Source of the DNA: Paramecium sonneborni
Taxonomy: Eukaryota; Ciliophora; Oligohymenophorea; Peniculida; Parameciidae
DNA length: 64,000 nucleotides
Reading direction: 5' to 3'
Assembly (NCBI GenBank): GCA_905182985.1
Contig: CAJJDN010000136.1
Span: 255,038-319,037, forward strand
Below the pieces are notes generated by a model. It ran no database searches. It had not been told where the DNA came from and saw nothing but the letters and a program-made list of their open reading frames with translations. This document shows positions 47,873 through 59,261 of this stretch, piece after piece. Position 1 is the first letter of the stretch, and every line of letters starts with the position of its first letter. A program made the translations under genes and the position numbers.

Positions 47873-49065
47873 AATTAATAATATATATCATAATCCAACA
47901 AAATGGTTATTGGTTCACTCAATTAGGCTTTATTTAAAAGTTTTAATGTTTTTTAGAAGGTGACTGGCCAATATTATGAACTTGCTTTTTATTAAGGTAA
48001 TAAGTCACAATATTTATATGCTTTTGCAATTAATTCACTGCAAAAATACCCTCTATTAATAAGTCCATCGCTTTATTACTGTAAAAGTTTCATGATATTA
48101 ATTTCGTAATCTTAATCTCTAACTTTCTTGTAATTTTTAATAATACATCAATAAATTCTAGCAATTTCGAATTTACTATTTCCCTATCAACATTTAGTAA
48201 TTTTCTAACAGCTACTTTTTTATATAGATTATTTTTCTTCATAAAATATTTCCAAAATTCTAAATCAACACCCTAAATTTAAATTTATATTTACTGCTTA
48301 GTTTTTTACATCAAAAACCAAAATATCATTTTCATATTTTTCTCTAACAATCATTCCTACATGATCATATTTAGATCCTGTAATACCTCTTTATAATTTA
48401 GCCATATAATGATCAGTTCTATATATAAATAAATAAATACTCAAATAATAAAATATCTCCTGTTTCTGTCCAATTGAGAAACTCTTCTTCTCTAACAAAA
48501 TCCAATCCAAAATATATATCTCTTACATGTAATTTTTCAATTTCTTTTAAAAACTTTTCTTCAATCATTCTAATACATTAAAACCATAACTTTCCTTCAA
48601 TATCATCATTACATTTAAAAATTATAACTTTCTAATATTATTTAAACTCTAATTTAAACAATTTGAATTGATTCTTACTACACTTTAAATAATAAAAAAA
48701 TGAATAAATACTTAAACTAAATTGAAACCTAGGAATCTAAGATTATAAACAGATCCCCATTGTTTCTCTTCAATAAATACAAGTTTTTCTCTAGTCAAAA
48801 GAATGTTAGTTTTATTGAATCCACCATTGTTAATCTTGATTTAGACAATACCCTATTTGATTACAGTATTGCCTAAATCATAATTTTAATATTTTTATAG
48901 TGGAGTTTGGCATAATCTTGTATGTAGAGCAAAACTCTATTAGAATATGGTGTATTATTATTAATATTGATTTTCATAGTATTAAGGACCTTTACGTTCA
49001 AACAATTCAATTGGAATACAATTATTCAATTCTTATATGTCTGTAAATGATTGACTTCTTTACAT
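47869..49065 (-). CDS. PH-domain protein with YiiX/NlpC-P60-like papain fold
   Basis: 367 aa after four introns (29, 22, 22 and 20 nt). The first half looks like a PH domain: GIVQIKINNGGFNKTNILLT, LVFIEEKQWGSVYNLRFLG, KVIIFKCNDDIEGKLWFQC. The second half has the permuted papain-like (YiiX/YebB) pattern: GDILLFETDHYMAKLQRGIT, SKYDHVGMIVREKY with the presumed catalytic His, and GYFCSELIAKAYKYCDLLP with the presumed catalytic Cys. Such domains are amidase/peptidase or acyltransferase-like; substrate unknown. The 20-nt intron (gtattattaaaaattacaag) is the shortest seen here. Its TGA overlaps the DHHC start codon. Confidence 0.78.
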
Positions 49066-49204
49066 GTTAATAAATTAATTAAATTTGTAAATTTGAGATA
49101 TAATTTAGAATAATATTAAACAAGTATAGATTGTTTAAAGTATAAATACAAATTATATATATATATGTATATAAAATGTATATTTGATAATGGAATTATA
49201 AATA

Positions 49205-51821
49205 ATGAGTGATGAATTAATTAAGTAAATATTAACAATATAATAAAATTTGAATTTTAAAAATAAAGTAAAAAAATTAATGAGATTAAATGACATGACA
49301 GAATCTAGAAAGATGTTGAAGTAATTTAAAGAGAAGGAGGTAAGACCACCGAGATCATATAGTGATTTTTCAAAATCTCCGAGATAATTATAATTAGATA
49401 CAATATAATTGTATTCATGGGGTATGAATAATGTAGAATGTAGGTTTGAATAGTTGTGGTTAATTGTTGAAGAATAATAAAAATATTACTCCTCATTATT
49501 AGGGAGTAACATTATGTTCAGCAGGTGAGAATCATACAATAATAGTGAATAATAAAAATGAAGTATTTGGATTTGGAGATAATTAATTTGGTTAATTGGG
49601 ATATGAATCAAATACATAATAAAAGTTAAGTGCAATATTTAAAGATTAGAGAATAACAAGTATAGTATGTGGAGCTGAACATACATTTATGTTAACAGCA
49701 AAAGGTGAGATATATAGTTGGGGTTTGAATTTAAAAGGACAATTAGGTTTAGGTTGTTTTGATAATATAAATTAACCAACTTTAGTTTATGGATTATTGC
49801 CATTTGGTAATAGCAATATAAAGGCAAGAGAATCATAGTAAGGACATAAAAGAATGAAAAGTGCAAATGAAGGTGATTAATCTACTTCTCCAGGATTGAA
49901 GGAGAGATCTTCATCAATAGATAATATTATGGAATAGATTGTTATGATGAAAGAGAAGATTAAACAAAAGAATACTAATGATATATAATAGTGTTAGATT
50001 TTATTATAAAATGACGAAGCTGTTTAATAGATTGCATGTGGTGCATTACATACATTAATATTAACAAATAAAAATAGAATATTCTCTTGTGGATTTGGTG
50101 AATCATATGCATTAGGACATTAAGAAAATTAAACAATTAATGAATTTAAATTAATTTAAACTTTATCACATTTCAAAGTAGAAAAGATTAGTTGTGGTTT
50201 AGCACATTCAGGATGTATTATTGAAGGTGGTAAATCTTATTTATGGGGTGTTTGTAAATCAAATAAAGATTATTATAAATAACCTACTTAAATTAAAATA
50301 TTGGATGAATTCAATAATTAATAATGTGTATTAGATATGAAAATGGGTGAAATGTTTACAATCTATTTAACAAGTAAAGGTGAAGTTTATTCTATGGGAG
50401 ATAATATATTAGGTTAATTAGGTAATGAATTAAGTAGTTCAGATATTCCTATCAAAATTTTAGGATTACCATTAATATCATAAATATCTGCAGGTAGAAA
50501 TCATTGTTTAGCTTTGTCTGCAGATTATAAATAGATATATGGATGGGGTTCTAATATTTATGGATAATTAACTGGATAACCTAGTTTAAATGGTAAAGGA
50601 ATTATATTACCTAAATTATTATTTACAGTTCCAGAAACTTAAAGAATTATATGTGGAAATTTTCATTCTATTTTATTATCACCTTCTTATTTAGAAATAA
50701 TCTTAGATGAAAATGAGAATGGAAATAAGGAAAATGAGAAATTAAATGAAGAAGTTGAAAAATATAGAAATGAATAAGAAATTCTAAAATAATAAAATGC
50801 ATAATTATAATAAAAATATGATAGAATGAAAAATGAATTATTATCTAAAAAGAAAGTAAAAGATTAAAAAGTATAAACAACAGAATCATATATTTAAAGA
50901 CAAATAAAAAAATAATAATCTAAATTTGATATATCTGCGTTAGAGATATCACCAGAAAGACCTATAAAACATAGAATATTTTAATCTAGTTTAGATATAG
51001 ATTTTAATGATATAATGTTAGAGAAATAAATAAGTGAAGGAGGTTATGGTGTAATTTATAGAGCTAAATGGAGAGAAACTATAGTAGCTGTAAAAATGTT
51101 TAAAATTGATGGAATGAATGAAAATCATATAAGAGATTTTTTATCTGAATGTCATGCAATGGAAGCTCTTAGACATCCTAATATTGTCATGTTTTTGGGT
51201 GCTTGTACTAAACCACCTAATTTAGCAATAGTATTAGAATATTGCTAAAGAGGATCTTTATGGTAAGTAATATAAAATCATGATATTCATTTAACTTGGG
51301 AAGATCGTAGAAAAATGGCATTAGATGCTTCTAAAGGTGTTTTATATTTACATTCTTTTAATCCTCCAATTTTACATAGGGACTTAAAAAGTCTAAATTT
51401 ATTATTAGATGAAGCATTTAGAACTAAATTAGCTGATTTTGGTTGGACTAGAACATTATCAAATTATATGACAAGTAAGATAGGTACATATTAATGGATG
51501 GCACCTGAAGTTATAGCAGGATAAGTTTATACTGAAAAAGCTGATGTATTTAGTTTTGGAATTATTTTATGGGAAATAGCTGCTAGAGAACCTCCATACA
51601 GAAGTAATAGAATTTGTTTATTAATTTATATAGATATTACTGGATTATAAGTTTCATTAGATGTCTTAAATAATGATTTTAGACCTACCATTCCTAAGAA
51701 AACTCCAGAAGTATTTGGAAGATTAACTAAAAGATGTTGGGATAGAGATCCAGAAAAGAGACCATCTTTTAAGGAAATCATAAAAGAATTAGAAATGATG
51801 AAATTCCCTTAAGGAGTATGA
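49205..51821 (+). CDS. RCC1-repeat plus TKL protein kinase fusion
   Basis: 854 aa after introns of 22 and 30 nt. Residues about 55-490 are RCC1-type propeller blades: [84 protein letters not shown] and [17 protein letters not shown] coiled-coil linker (about 500-560) follows. The kinase domain (about 595-850) has [71 protein letters not shown] and [15 protein letters not shown]. The HRDLKSxN and WMAPEV motifs place it in the tyrosine-kinase-like (Raf/CTR1) group. All catalytic residues are intact. Confidence 0.92.
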
Positions 51822-51914
51822 TAATTAATAATTATATTATATTATTTATATATTTCTATAAAATTAATCTGAATCTAAACAACATCTCTTTTAATTATTT
51901 ATATTTTCAATTTA

Positions 51915-52289
51915 ATGGCAACAGGTTTCAATTTATATGTTATTTAAAGGTGGTCAAATTTTAAGATATAATGGTGGCACATGTTATGCTATGTGTTAAG
52001 ATGTATTTTCATGGTACAATCCATCAATTTAAATTTGTTGGAAGGGATGTGATTATGCTACTGGAAGAGTTAATGATCCAGTATTGAGATAGGAAGCAGA
52101 AGATATGTGCAAAAGATATACCGCAGAAGCTATGTGGACTAAAAAAGGAGAATTAGGTAAAATATATTAAATATATTTTATTATTTAGATAATATTGAAG
52201 ATCTAAGAATACATGCTGATATGTTCCCAGAAAACCCAAGAAATATTTATAGAGCATGCTTAGCAGGTGTTCGTAGATAAAAATATTGA
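51915..52289 (+). CDS. small Cys-containing conserved-looking protein
   Basis: 105 aa after introns of 25 nt (AAG end) and 32 nt. Starts MATGGQILRYNGGTCYAMCQ, then WYNPSIQICWKGCDYATGRV, DMCKRYTAEAMWTKKGEL, HADMFPENPRNIYRACLAGV and RRQKY. Six cysteines, several Trp/Tyr, no membrane segment. Composition is far from low-complexity and suggests a conserved small protein, possibly of an organelle complex, but I do not recognise the family. Confidence 0.72.
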
Positions 52290-52354
52290 AATAATAAAAT
52301 AATATATATAAATAAATAAATAAATAATAACAATATTAAAACAGGACTGCTAAT

Positions 52355-54465
52355 ATGTTTATACCTAATACACTCAGAAATAACAAAATTAATCTATAAA
52401 CTTTATAAAACTTAGACTTTGAATTGATGCAAAGGAATAATGATTTAGAAACATTACAATCTTTTATTATTCCATTGCAATAGTAAATCAATCTTCATAT
52501 TTAGAGGTTTCACAACTGAACGTGAGTTTAAAGATTCTGTTAATACTATTAAGTATTTAAAATTAGTCTATCTCATGTAAATGACATTACTCTATTTTGA
52601 ATATACTAAACAATATTAAGAAACAACTATTGATTAAATATTCAAATAAGAATTTCTACTTGACAATGAAATCACTTAAAAAGAAACACTCTTAGCTAAA
52701 TCAAAAAAAAATATTAACAATCTTAAATTAAAATTATCATCTGCTAATAAAGAATTTAAAAAAATCAAATTAGAAGCTTCTAAAAAAGAAACTGTTTATG
52801 CTTGTTTATATTGTACAGGAAAAGCTTTTATTTCTATTCCTTTGCTTGAAGCTCATTATTAAAGACATCATATAGATAAATTTGAAAAGCCTAAATAAAA
52901 TTTTTAAGAAACATTACTTACAGTCTAAACATTACTATTGTAATAATAAATCAATTCCATGATTAATAATTAAAATTAATAAGATTTTATGTTATAAACC
53001 ATGTAACAAGCATAATTTATGTAATAATAAGCAGAAGAATCTCATTCTTCATAAGATGAAGATTTAGAGGATGAAAAAATGGATGATTATTAAATGAGAT
53101 AAATTAAATATGAATTTGAATAAAAAAATCTACTACTTTAATAATAAATGGAATCTTTACAAAATTATATAGCTGTTCATAGACCTTAAGAAATTCTAGA
53201 TAAAATTGAGTAAATTGAATATAGAATTGATAATCTTAAAATTCCAGAACCTGTTAAAATAGAAGAAAAATTACCAACACCACCTCCTGAGAATTTTAGT
53301 TATAATGCAGGACCTTTAGAAGATGAAATTAGTGAAATTGCTGATGATATTTATGATGCAAAAGATATTTAATAAGAAATAAAAGAAGATGTTACTAATG
53401 ATTCTAAAAGTGATGACAATTAAAAAGAACCTTCTGTTATTATTGATAATTAATAAGAAGCTGCATTTCTTTAAGAAGAAAAAGAATTTCATCATTTAGT
53501 TAAATCAATTAAATTGAAGAAATCTTAAATTACTAAAGAATTAATGGATCATTTTAGAAATATTCAATTAGACAATGAATTAGAAAGAAAACTTAAAGAA
53601 GTATTAAATGTAAATATGAATGAAATACAATTCAAAAGTGAAGTAAAATATATTTAATTAATTAATCTAGAAAGAATTAGAAGATTATTTAACTTAATTA
53701 AATGGAAATATTTTATTATCTGATAAAAAATAAGATATCAGAATAAATGATCCAGATTTAGATGAAATCAAAAAACATAATGGACCTAATGTTCTATAAA
53801 TGGATTCCGATAATGCATTTGATGATGAAGAAAATGAAACAAAAAAAAAATAATAATAATAATAAAAAGAATTTAAAGGAAGATTGAGTAAAAAATAAGG
53901 AAAATCTATTATTGAATAATCAAGAAATGTTCGATTTTAATAACCTGAAACACCACCATCAAGTTAATCAAATAATTCAGAAGAAGAATTTGATATTCAT
54001 TAAAAAATAAAAGCTAATGTCTAAGATATTAATATGTCAAAATCTTAAAAATAAGAACCATAATAATTATAGAAGATTTAATCAGTAAATATGATTAAAA
54101 ATTCTGAAGAAAAGGATTAAATTTAATCATTATTACCACTTGAAAAAAAGGTATCTACATAATCATAATAATAATCATAATCATAATAATAATCATAATC
54201 ATAATCATAATAACAATAATATTAAATATAATTTTAATAAAAACCATCAAGCAAAAGAAAAAATAGTTTTGAAGATTCAGAAGAATTTTAAACAGAAAAT
54301 ATATAAACAATATTTTAAACCAAAAGACCAGTTTCATAAATATCTTAATTTGGTAAGTCTTAAGAATCTGATATACCATTACATCAAAATGTAATTAGAT
54401 CATAACAATAAAAAAGTTCAATAATAAAAAATAAGTTATTTAATGATAGTGAAGATGAATTTTGA
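52355..54465 (+). CDS. DZIP1/Iguana-like zinc-finger protein
   Basis: 686 aa after introns of 22 and 28 nt. The N-terminus has the DZIP1 pattern: LQTLQNLDFELMQRNNDLET, SFIIPLQQGFTTEREF, KLVYLMQMTLLYFEYTKQ. A single C2H2 finger follows at about 141-165 (VYACLYCTGKAFISIPLLEA, then HYQRHH). The rest is Gln/Glu-rich helical and acidic sequence, with LPTPPPENF and PETPPSSQSNNSEEEFDI, ending NDSEDEF. In animals DZIP1 works at the basal body/ciliary transition zone and in Hedgehog signalling; a ciliary base role here is inference from the family. Confidence 0.72.
54160..54229 (+). repeat. Ser-Gln tandem codons (TCA TAA) in DZIP1-like gene
   Basis: A run of TAA and TCA codons giving alternating Gln and Ser in the coding frame of the DZIP1-like protein. 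In the standard code it reads as a stop-rich microsatellite. Confidence 0.75.
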
Positions 54466-54537
54466 GCTTGCCTAATTATATTTAAAAGTTGATTAATTAA
54501 ATGTATTATCTAAAAAAAAGTTGTTGTTACTTCACAT

Positions 54538-54826
54538 TCATTCTTTGAGAGATTTAATAATTTACTCTTGCTCTGAAATCAATCTATTTTCAAATTGTGA
54601 AGTTTTTTCAACCATATATTCTTACATTCTTTTTAATGCAGCAAATTTAGTCATCTAATAATGATTAAAAATATTTATTACTTAAGAATAAAATAATCCA
54701 GCATTAATAATAAATCCTACATATATTGCTCTTCTTAACTAAAAAATCTAATAAATTCATTACTAATTGATGCTTATCATTAAATTTAATGATAATTTAT
54801 TCTAATTTCTGGAATTGTGAATTCAT
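54538..54826 (-). CDS. 78-aa hypothetical protein with hydrophobic segment
   Basis: Introns of 25 and 27 nt leave 78 aa. MNSQFQKLEQIIIKFNDKHQ, then a hydrophobic stretch AIYVGFIINAGLFYS, then a helix MTKFAALKRMQEYMVEKTSQ ending SEQEQIIKSLKE. The second intron ends just before an ATG codon. It may be a small membrane-anchored protein. Convergent with the DZIP1-like gene, 72 bp apart. Confidence 0.6.
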
Positions 54827-55060
54827 TATCTATAATTAATAATTTTTATTATTTTTATGAATAATTCAATTAATTCATAGTAAATTGAACCAAAGAATAA
54901 ACCAGTTATATAAGATCATTCAAATATTTTTTAAGTGGAAAAGAGATCAACTTCTAAGATGTTTTGGAATAAAAGGATAATTCAATTCTAAAATGGAATG
55001 TTAAGTTATTTTAAAGTTCCAAAATGTAATTTAAAATTTGATTTATGAAAAATAGAGATG

Positions 55061-58000
55061 AATGAATTAAGTAAAATGTAACCAAAGATTTCAGTTATAA
55101 TAGAAAATATATTATATATAGGACCCCCAGAAAAAGCTAAAAAGTAAAATTCAATAGAAATAACATTTATGGCAAAAGATTCAATTATACCTTCTAAAAT
55201 GAAAAATAGAAGCACAAATATGAGTATAAACAGTAGTTATGGAAGAGATTTAATGGCTGCGCAATAACCAATAGTAATAACAAAGAAAAAGGAGATAATA
55301 ATATGGGAAATATCATTTTCTAAACCAGAGACTTTAAAAGAATTTACTTAAATAATTGATAAAGTGAAACATCCTGAAAAATATTAATAGTAAGAATAAT
55401 AAATTTAGAGTCAAATATAATAATCATCAGCATAATAGACATCTTTATAATAATCTGAAATATTAAAGTAAAAAAGTAGTATTTAATAACAATAAGATAT
55501 GAATGAAAAAGAGAATTAAGAAAAAGAGAATTAATAAAAGGAAGCCGAATAGATGTAATTGCAATTAGAAATATAAAAATCTGAACAATAATAAAAATAA
55601 GAAGAATTATAAATATAGATCTAAAAGGAGAAGGAAATTCATGAATCTGAATTGAAAAGCAGAATTGAAAAGGAATAATAATTAGAAAAAGAAAATAAAA
55701 TATTATAGAAGAAAATAGAAGAGTAAAATAAATAAGAATAGTAATTATAGACTAAAGAAGAATAAAAGAAAAATATAGTTAAAAATAAAATAAAAACAGC
55801 ATGGAATTATAATTATTTATAAGCAATAGAATTAGCAAATATGAAAGATCCAAAAACAATAGAGGAATGCATTACAAATAGTTTTGTTTTGCATGAATCA
55901 ATAGGTAGAATGAGAGATCATGCAATTGATATTTGTTAAATGATAATTGATGAGTTATGTTTACCAAATTAAATGAAAACAATAAAACCAACAGATTGTT
56001 TAAATGAAGATAAATATATAATGTATAATTAATAAGATAATACAATTGATTTTGGAGATGATTTTTATTGTTATGATGGATTATTCATAAAATTATCATT
56101 TTGTTAATTGAAATCTTAAGAAATATATACATAATAGGGTAAATAAGAAATATAAATATATGAAGAATCTTAATTAAAGGCATTAGGAAATGGTATATTT
56201 TAATTATAATTAAGATAGAATTTCGTTATCTATCTTTATTAGCTGATTAGATTGAACTTTTAATATAAGAGGAATCAAATTATCCTTTAAGAGTTCCATT
56301 ATCATGTATAATAGATTATAAAGGAATAAGAGCATTTGTTTTAGCAATACCTCCAATAGATGATACTACATTAATACATGGTCCAACTTTAGATGGTTAA
56401 TTTGTTACAAATAATGCTATTTAATAATATATGAATTAAATAGGAGTTAAATTAAATTTAAAATAACATAAATTCTTTGAAGATTAATTAATTAGTAATT
56501 TAATACCAATGAGTTTATTTTAAGAAGTTCATAAAATTAATAAAGATTATATTGAATTAAGATGGATTGAAAATGAATAGAATTTAAATGAATTTCCACC
56601 TTAGAATTTATCTTTGTATTATTTATTGAAATGTGGTGATTTAATGCCTGTAATTCTATAAGATAATTTACAAAATACTTTTAGATTGAGACCAGAATTT
56701 GTAAGAAGTTGGAATAAACCTTTAAATTCAGATTCATATTTAAAATAAATTAAACTATCTGAAACTGAAGCAGATTATAATGAATTAAAATAAGCATCAA
56801 ACTATTTATAAAATCAACTTTTAAATGATCTTATTAATAAATTTGAATCTCTTGAATATTTACCAATTGATTCAATTTAATTAAGTGAATAATTACATTA
56901 ATCAGGTATTAATATAAAATATATTGGTAAAATATGTTAAATGTGTTAATTATAACATATTAAAGATTTATGTATATGTGATATGATTAGTAGAGTTTGT
57001 AAGAAAGTTCTTAGAAATAATTTAGCAGATTTAATGAAAAATCTAAAATATTAGTTATCTTAAAAATTGTAAAGTGATTAATCTAATATTTTAGAATTCT
57101 CTATGATTTAAGAATTAACAACTAAAGATGTTTAAGATACTAATATTGTATTAGAATTATCATCTAAATTAATTAATGAATGTTGTTTAGACTTCTTCAA
57201 TCTATTATTAGGAGTAGGAAAAGAATCTGATATATTTTGGATATAAATTATATAAAAATAGATATGGTATGATTATTCATACAATCTTGATGTTACATCT
57301 AGATTTTCTATATAATTCAAAGGAATGTTATTATATTGTCTTTAATAATAATGTGATATATCATTCACAATATCTTCAACTTTAATTAATGGAATGTTTA
57401 AAGAAGCATTTCCTTTAAAAGAAAAACCTTAATTCAATGCTTAATAAAAGTCTTATTAATTGAATACATCAAAAATAGCTAGAAAATCAAAAAGAAGGAA
57501 TATTATGAATTAAGAATAGATATTTTAATCCATCAAATGGTCTTTAGAATTATGTTTAATACGAAAAGAAGGAGATGAAGTTTTTGCTAATTTATTATGT
57601 GAAGAAAGTTGTGAAAATGCAAATAAAGCACTTTGTTTTACTAAACCTGGCCATCCTATTTAAATTAAACCTTTATTACAAATTCTTTAAGTGAGCATGA
57701 ATAATTTAGATATTGCACTTTAATATTTTGAATAAATCCTTTAAATTCTTGATTCCTATTTTGGATCATCACATCCTAATTATTTTATAATTTACTCAAT
57801 TTTTGGACATTATTTAATGGAAAGCGGTTATTTTAATGATACTTTAAATTTATATGAAAGTGCTTTATAATGTGCAATTAGGTTATTTTAAGTTCATCAA
57901 TGTATTGCAGATATTTATTCAGATATTGGTTAATTACATTTTTTAAAAAAAGACTATAACAATGCATCTGTAAATTATAATAAAGCTATCTCGATATATG

Positions 58001-58275
58001 AAAAATGCAATTAATATCAATCTTATAAATATGCCAATATCCTCTTTCTACAAGGATAATTATTATTTATTCAAGAGTCATTTGAAAAAGCAAGTCAATA
58101 AATTGAAACTGCAATTGATATATTGTATTAATTTGAATATTCATAAACTGATCTTTTAATGGAGGCTATCAAATTATTAATTCAAATTAGTAATTCTTAA
58201 AATAAATAAAGTAATATTAATTAATTACATTTATAACTTCAACTTTTATAGATGAGACATTCCATTATGTAATGA
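55061..58275 (+). CDS. CLU (clustered mitochondria)-like protein with TPRs
   Basis: 1062 aa after one 26-nt intron. The start ATG follows an in-frame TGA directly. The N-terminal beta-like part (MNELSKMQPKISVIIENILY) is followed by a long Gln/Glu/Lys coiled coil (about 130-260). The central region has EFRYLSLLADQIELL, VPLSCIIDYKGIRAFVLAIP, YIELRWIENEQN and a GINIKYIGKICQM motif like the GVNxRYLGK of CLU proteins. The C-terminal TPR-like region has YFEQILQILDSYFGSSHPNY, DTLNLYESALQCAIRLFQVH and ASVNYNKAISIYEKCNQ. CLU proteins bind mRNAs for mitochondrial proteins and keep mitochondria dispersed. The large coiled-coil insert is unusual and the assignment rests on motif order. Confidence 0.68.
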
Positions 58276-58363
58276 AGTTAAATATTTAATACTTTATATA
58301 TTTTTTCCTTTAATTTTAAATAATACAATAATCAAATAAAATTTAAATTTGAAATAAAAAACA

Positions 58364-59261
58364 ATGAGGTTTCACTTTGATCCAAATAATGCTAATCGAC
58401 TTAAAGAGAAACAATAAAAATAGCCAAAAATAGAATTGCAAGATTCTTAAAATATTGCTTAAACAGTATCTATGGATTTGTCAAATGAAAATTCAAATAT
58501 GGGAATGTAAATTTAAAATCAAGAAACAAATTCTAAAGATTTATAAAAACTATCATCTGAACAAAATAAAAATTTTTATGAACCAAAAGAATCATGGGAA
58601 AAATTACCTGATTATCCATTAGTTTACTAAGACTTACAAATTCCTGATTGTAATTAAAATGAGATTTATCTTGCTTTATATGAATAATGTTTTAATGAAG
58701 AAATAAATAAATTTAAAGAACATTATTCATAATTTAAGGAACTAATTTTTTACTGCGAAAAAATGTAAACTATGATGAACACATTTTTAAAAAAAGAAAG
58801 ATAAATGAAAGAAAAATATTGTTAACCAACTTAAAAAGATTTACCTTATCTTATAAAAAAATTAGAATATCAATAATAAATTAAAGAATATGAAAAATCA
58901 ATTGAAAAATTTATAAAAGCATAAACAAAAATAAAGTTGATATTACAAAATGATATTTAATAGCATGTTAGTATATAAATGATTAATCATATATCTTATG
59001 ATTAATCATCAAATCATGAAATATTTAGTCAAAGAATAAATGAGTTTCTAGAAAAGAATTAAAATTTAAAAGAATAATTATTAGAGAGAACAACATAACA
59101 TGTATAATATATGTTAATAATTTTATTAGTTTGTAAAGCTATCAAATGACAGTAAGAAAATCTAAGAAGAAAATTAAGAAATTTAAAGACAAATTTTGAT
59201 GTATGAATAAAATTTAGGAAAAAATGCAGATTAATTTTAAGTTTTGAATTGTTTCATTTGA
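58364..59261 (+). CDS. coiled-coil protein, unknown
   Basis: 289 aa after one 28-nt intron. Starts MRFHFDPNNANRLKEKQQKQ. A Gln/Asn/Ser-rich head leads to PKESWEKLPDYPLVYQDLQI, then an almost continuous coiled coil (NEEINKFKEHYSQFKELIFY, LIKKLEYQQQIKEYEKSIEK) and ends QVLNCFI. No family recognised. Its stop overlaps the convergent gene's stop region by 8 bp. Confidence 0.68.

Noticed and set aside
54155..54379. Minus-strand ORF rich in Ile and Met
   Set aside because: Antisense of the Ser/Gln/Asn-rich part of the DZIP1-like gene.
55006..55215. Minus-strand small membrane protein
   Set aside because: Antisense of the start of the CLU-like gene, which continues in one frame for over 1000 codons.
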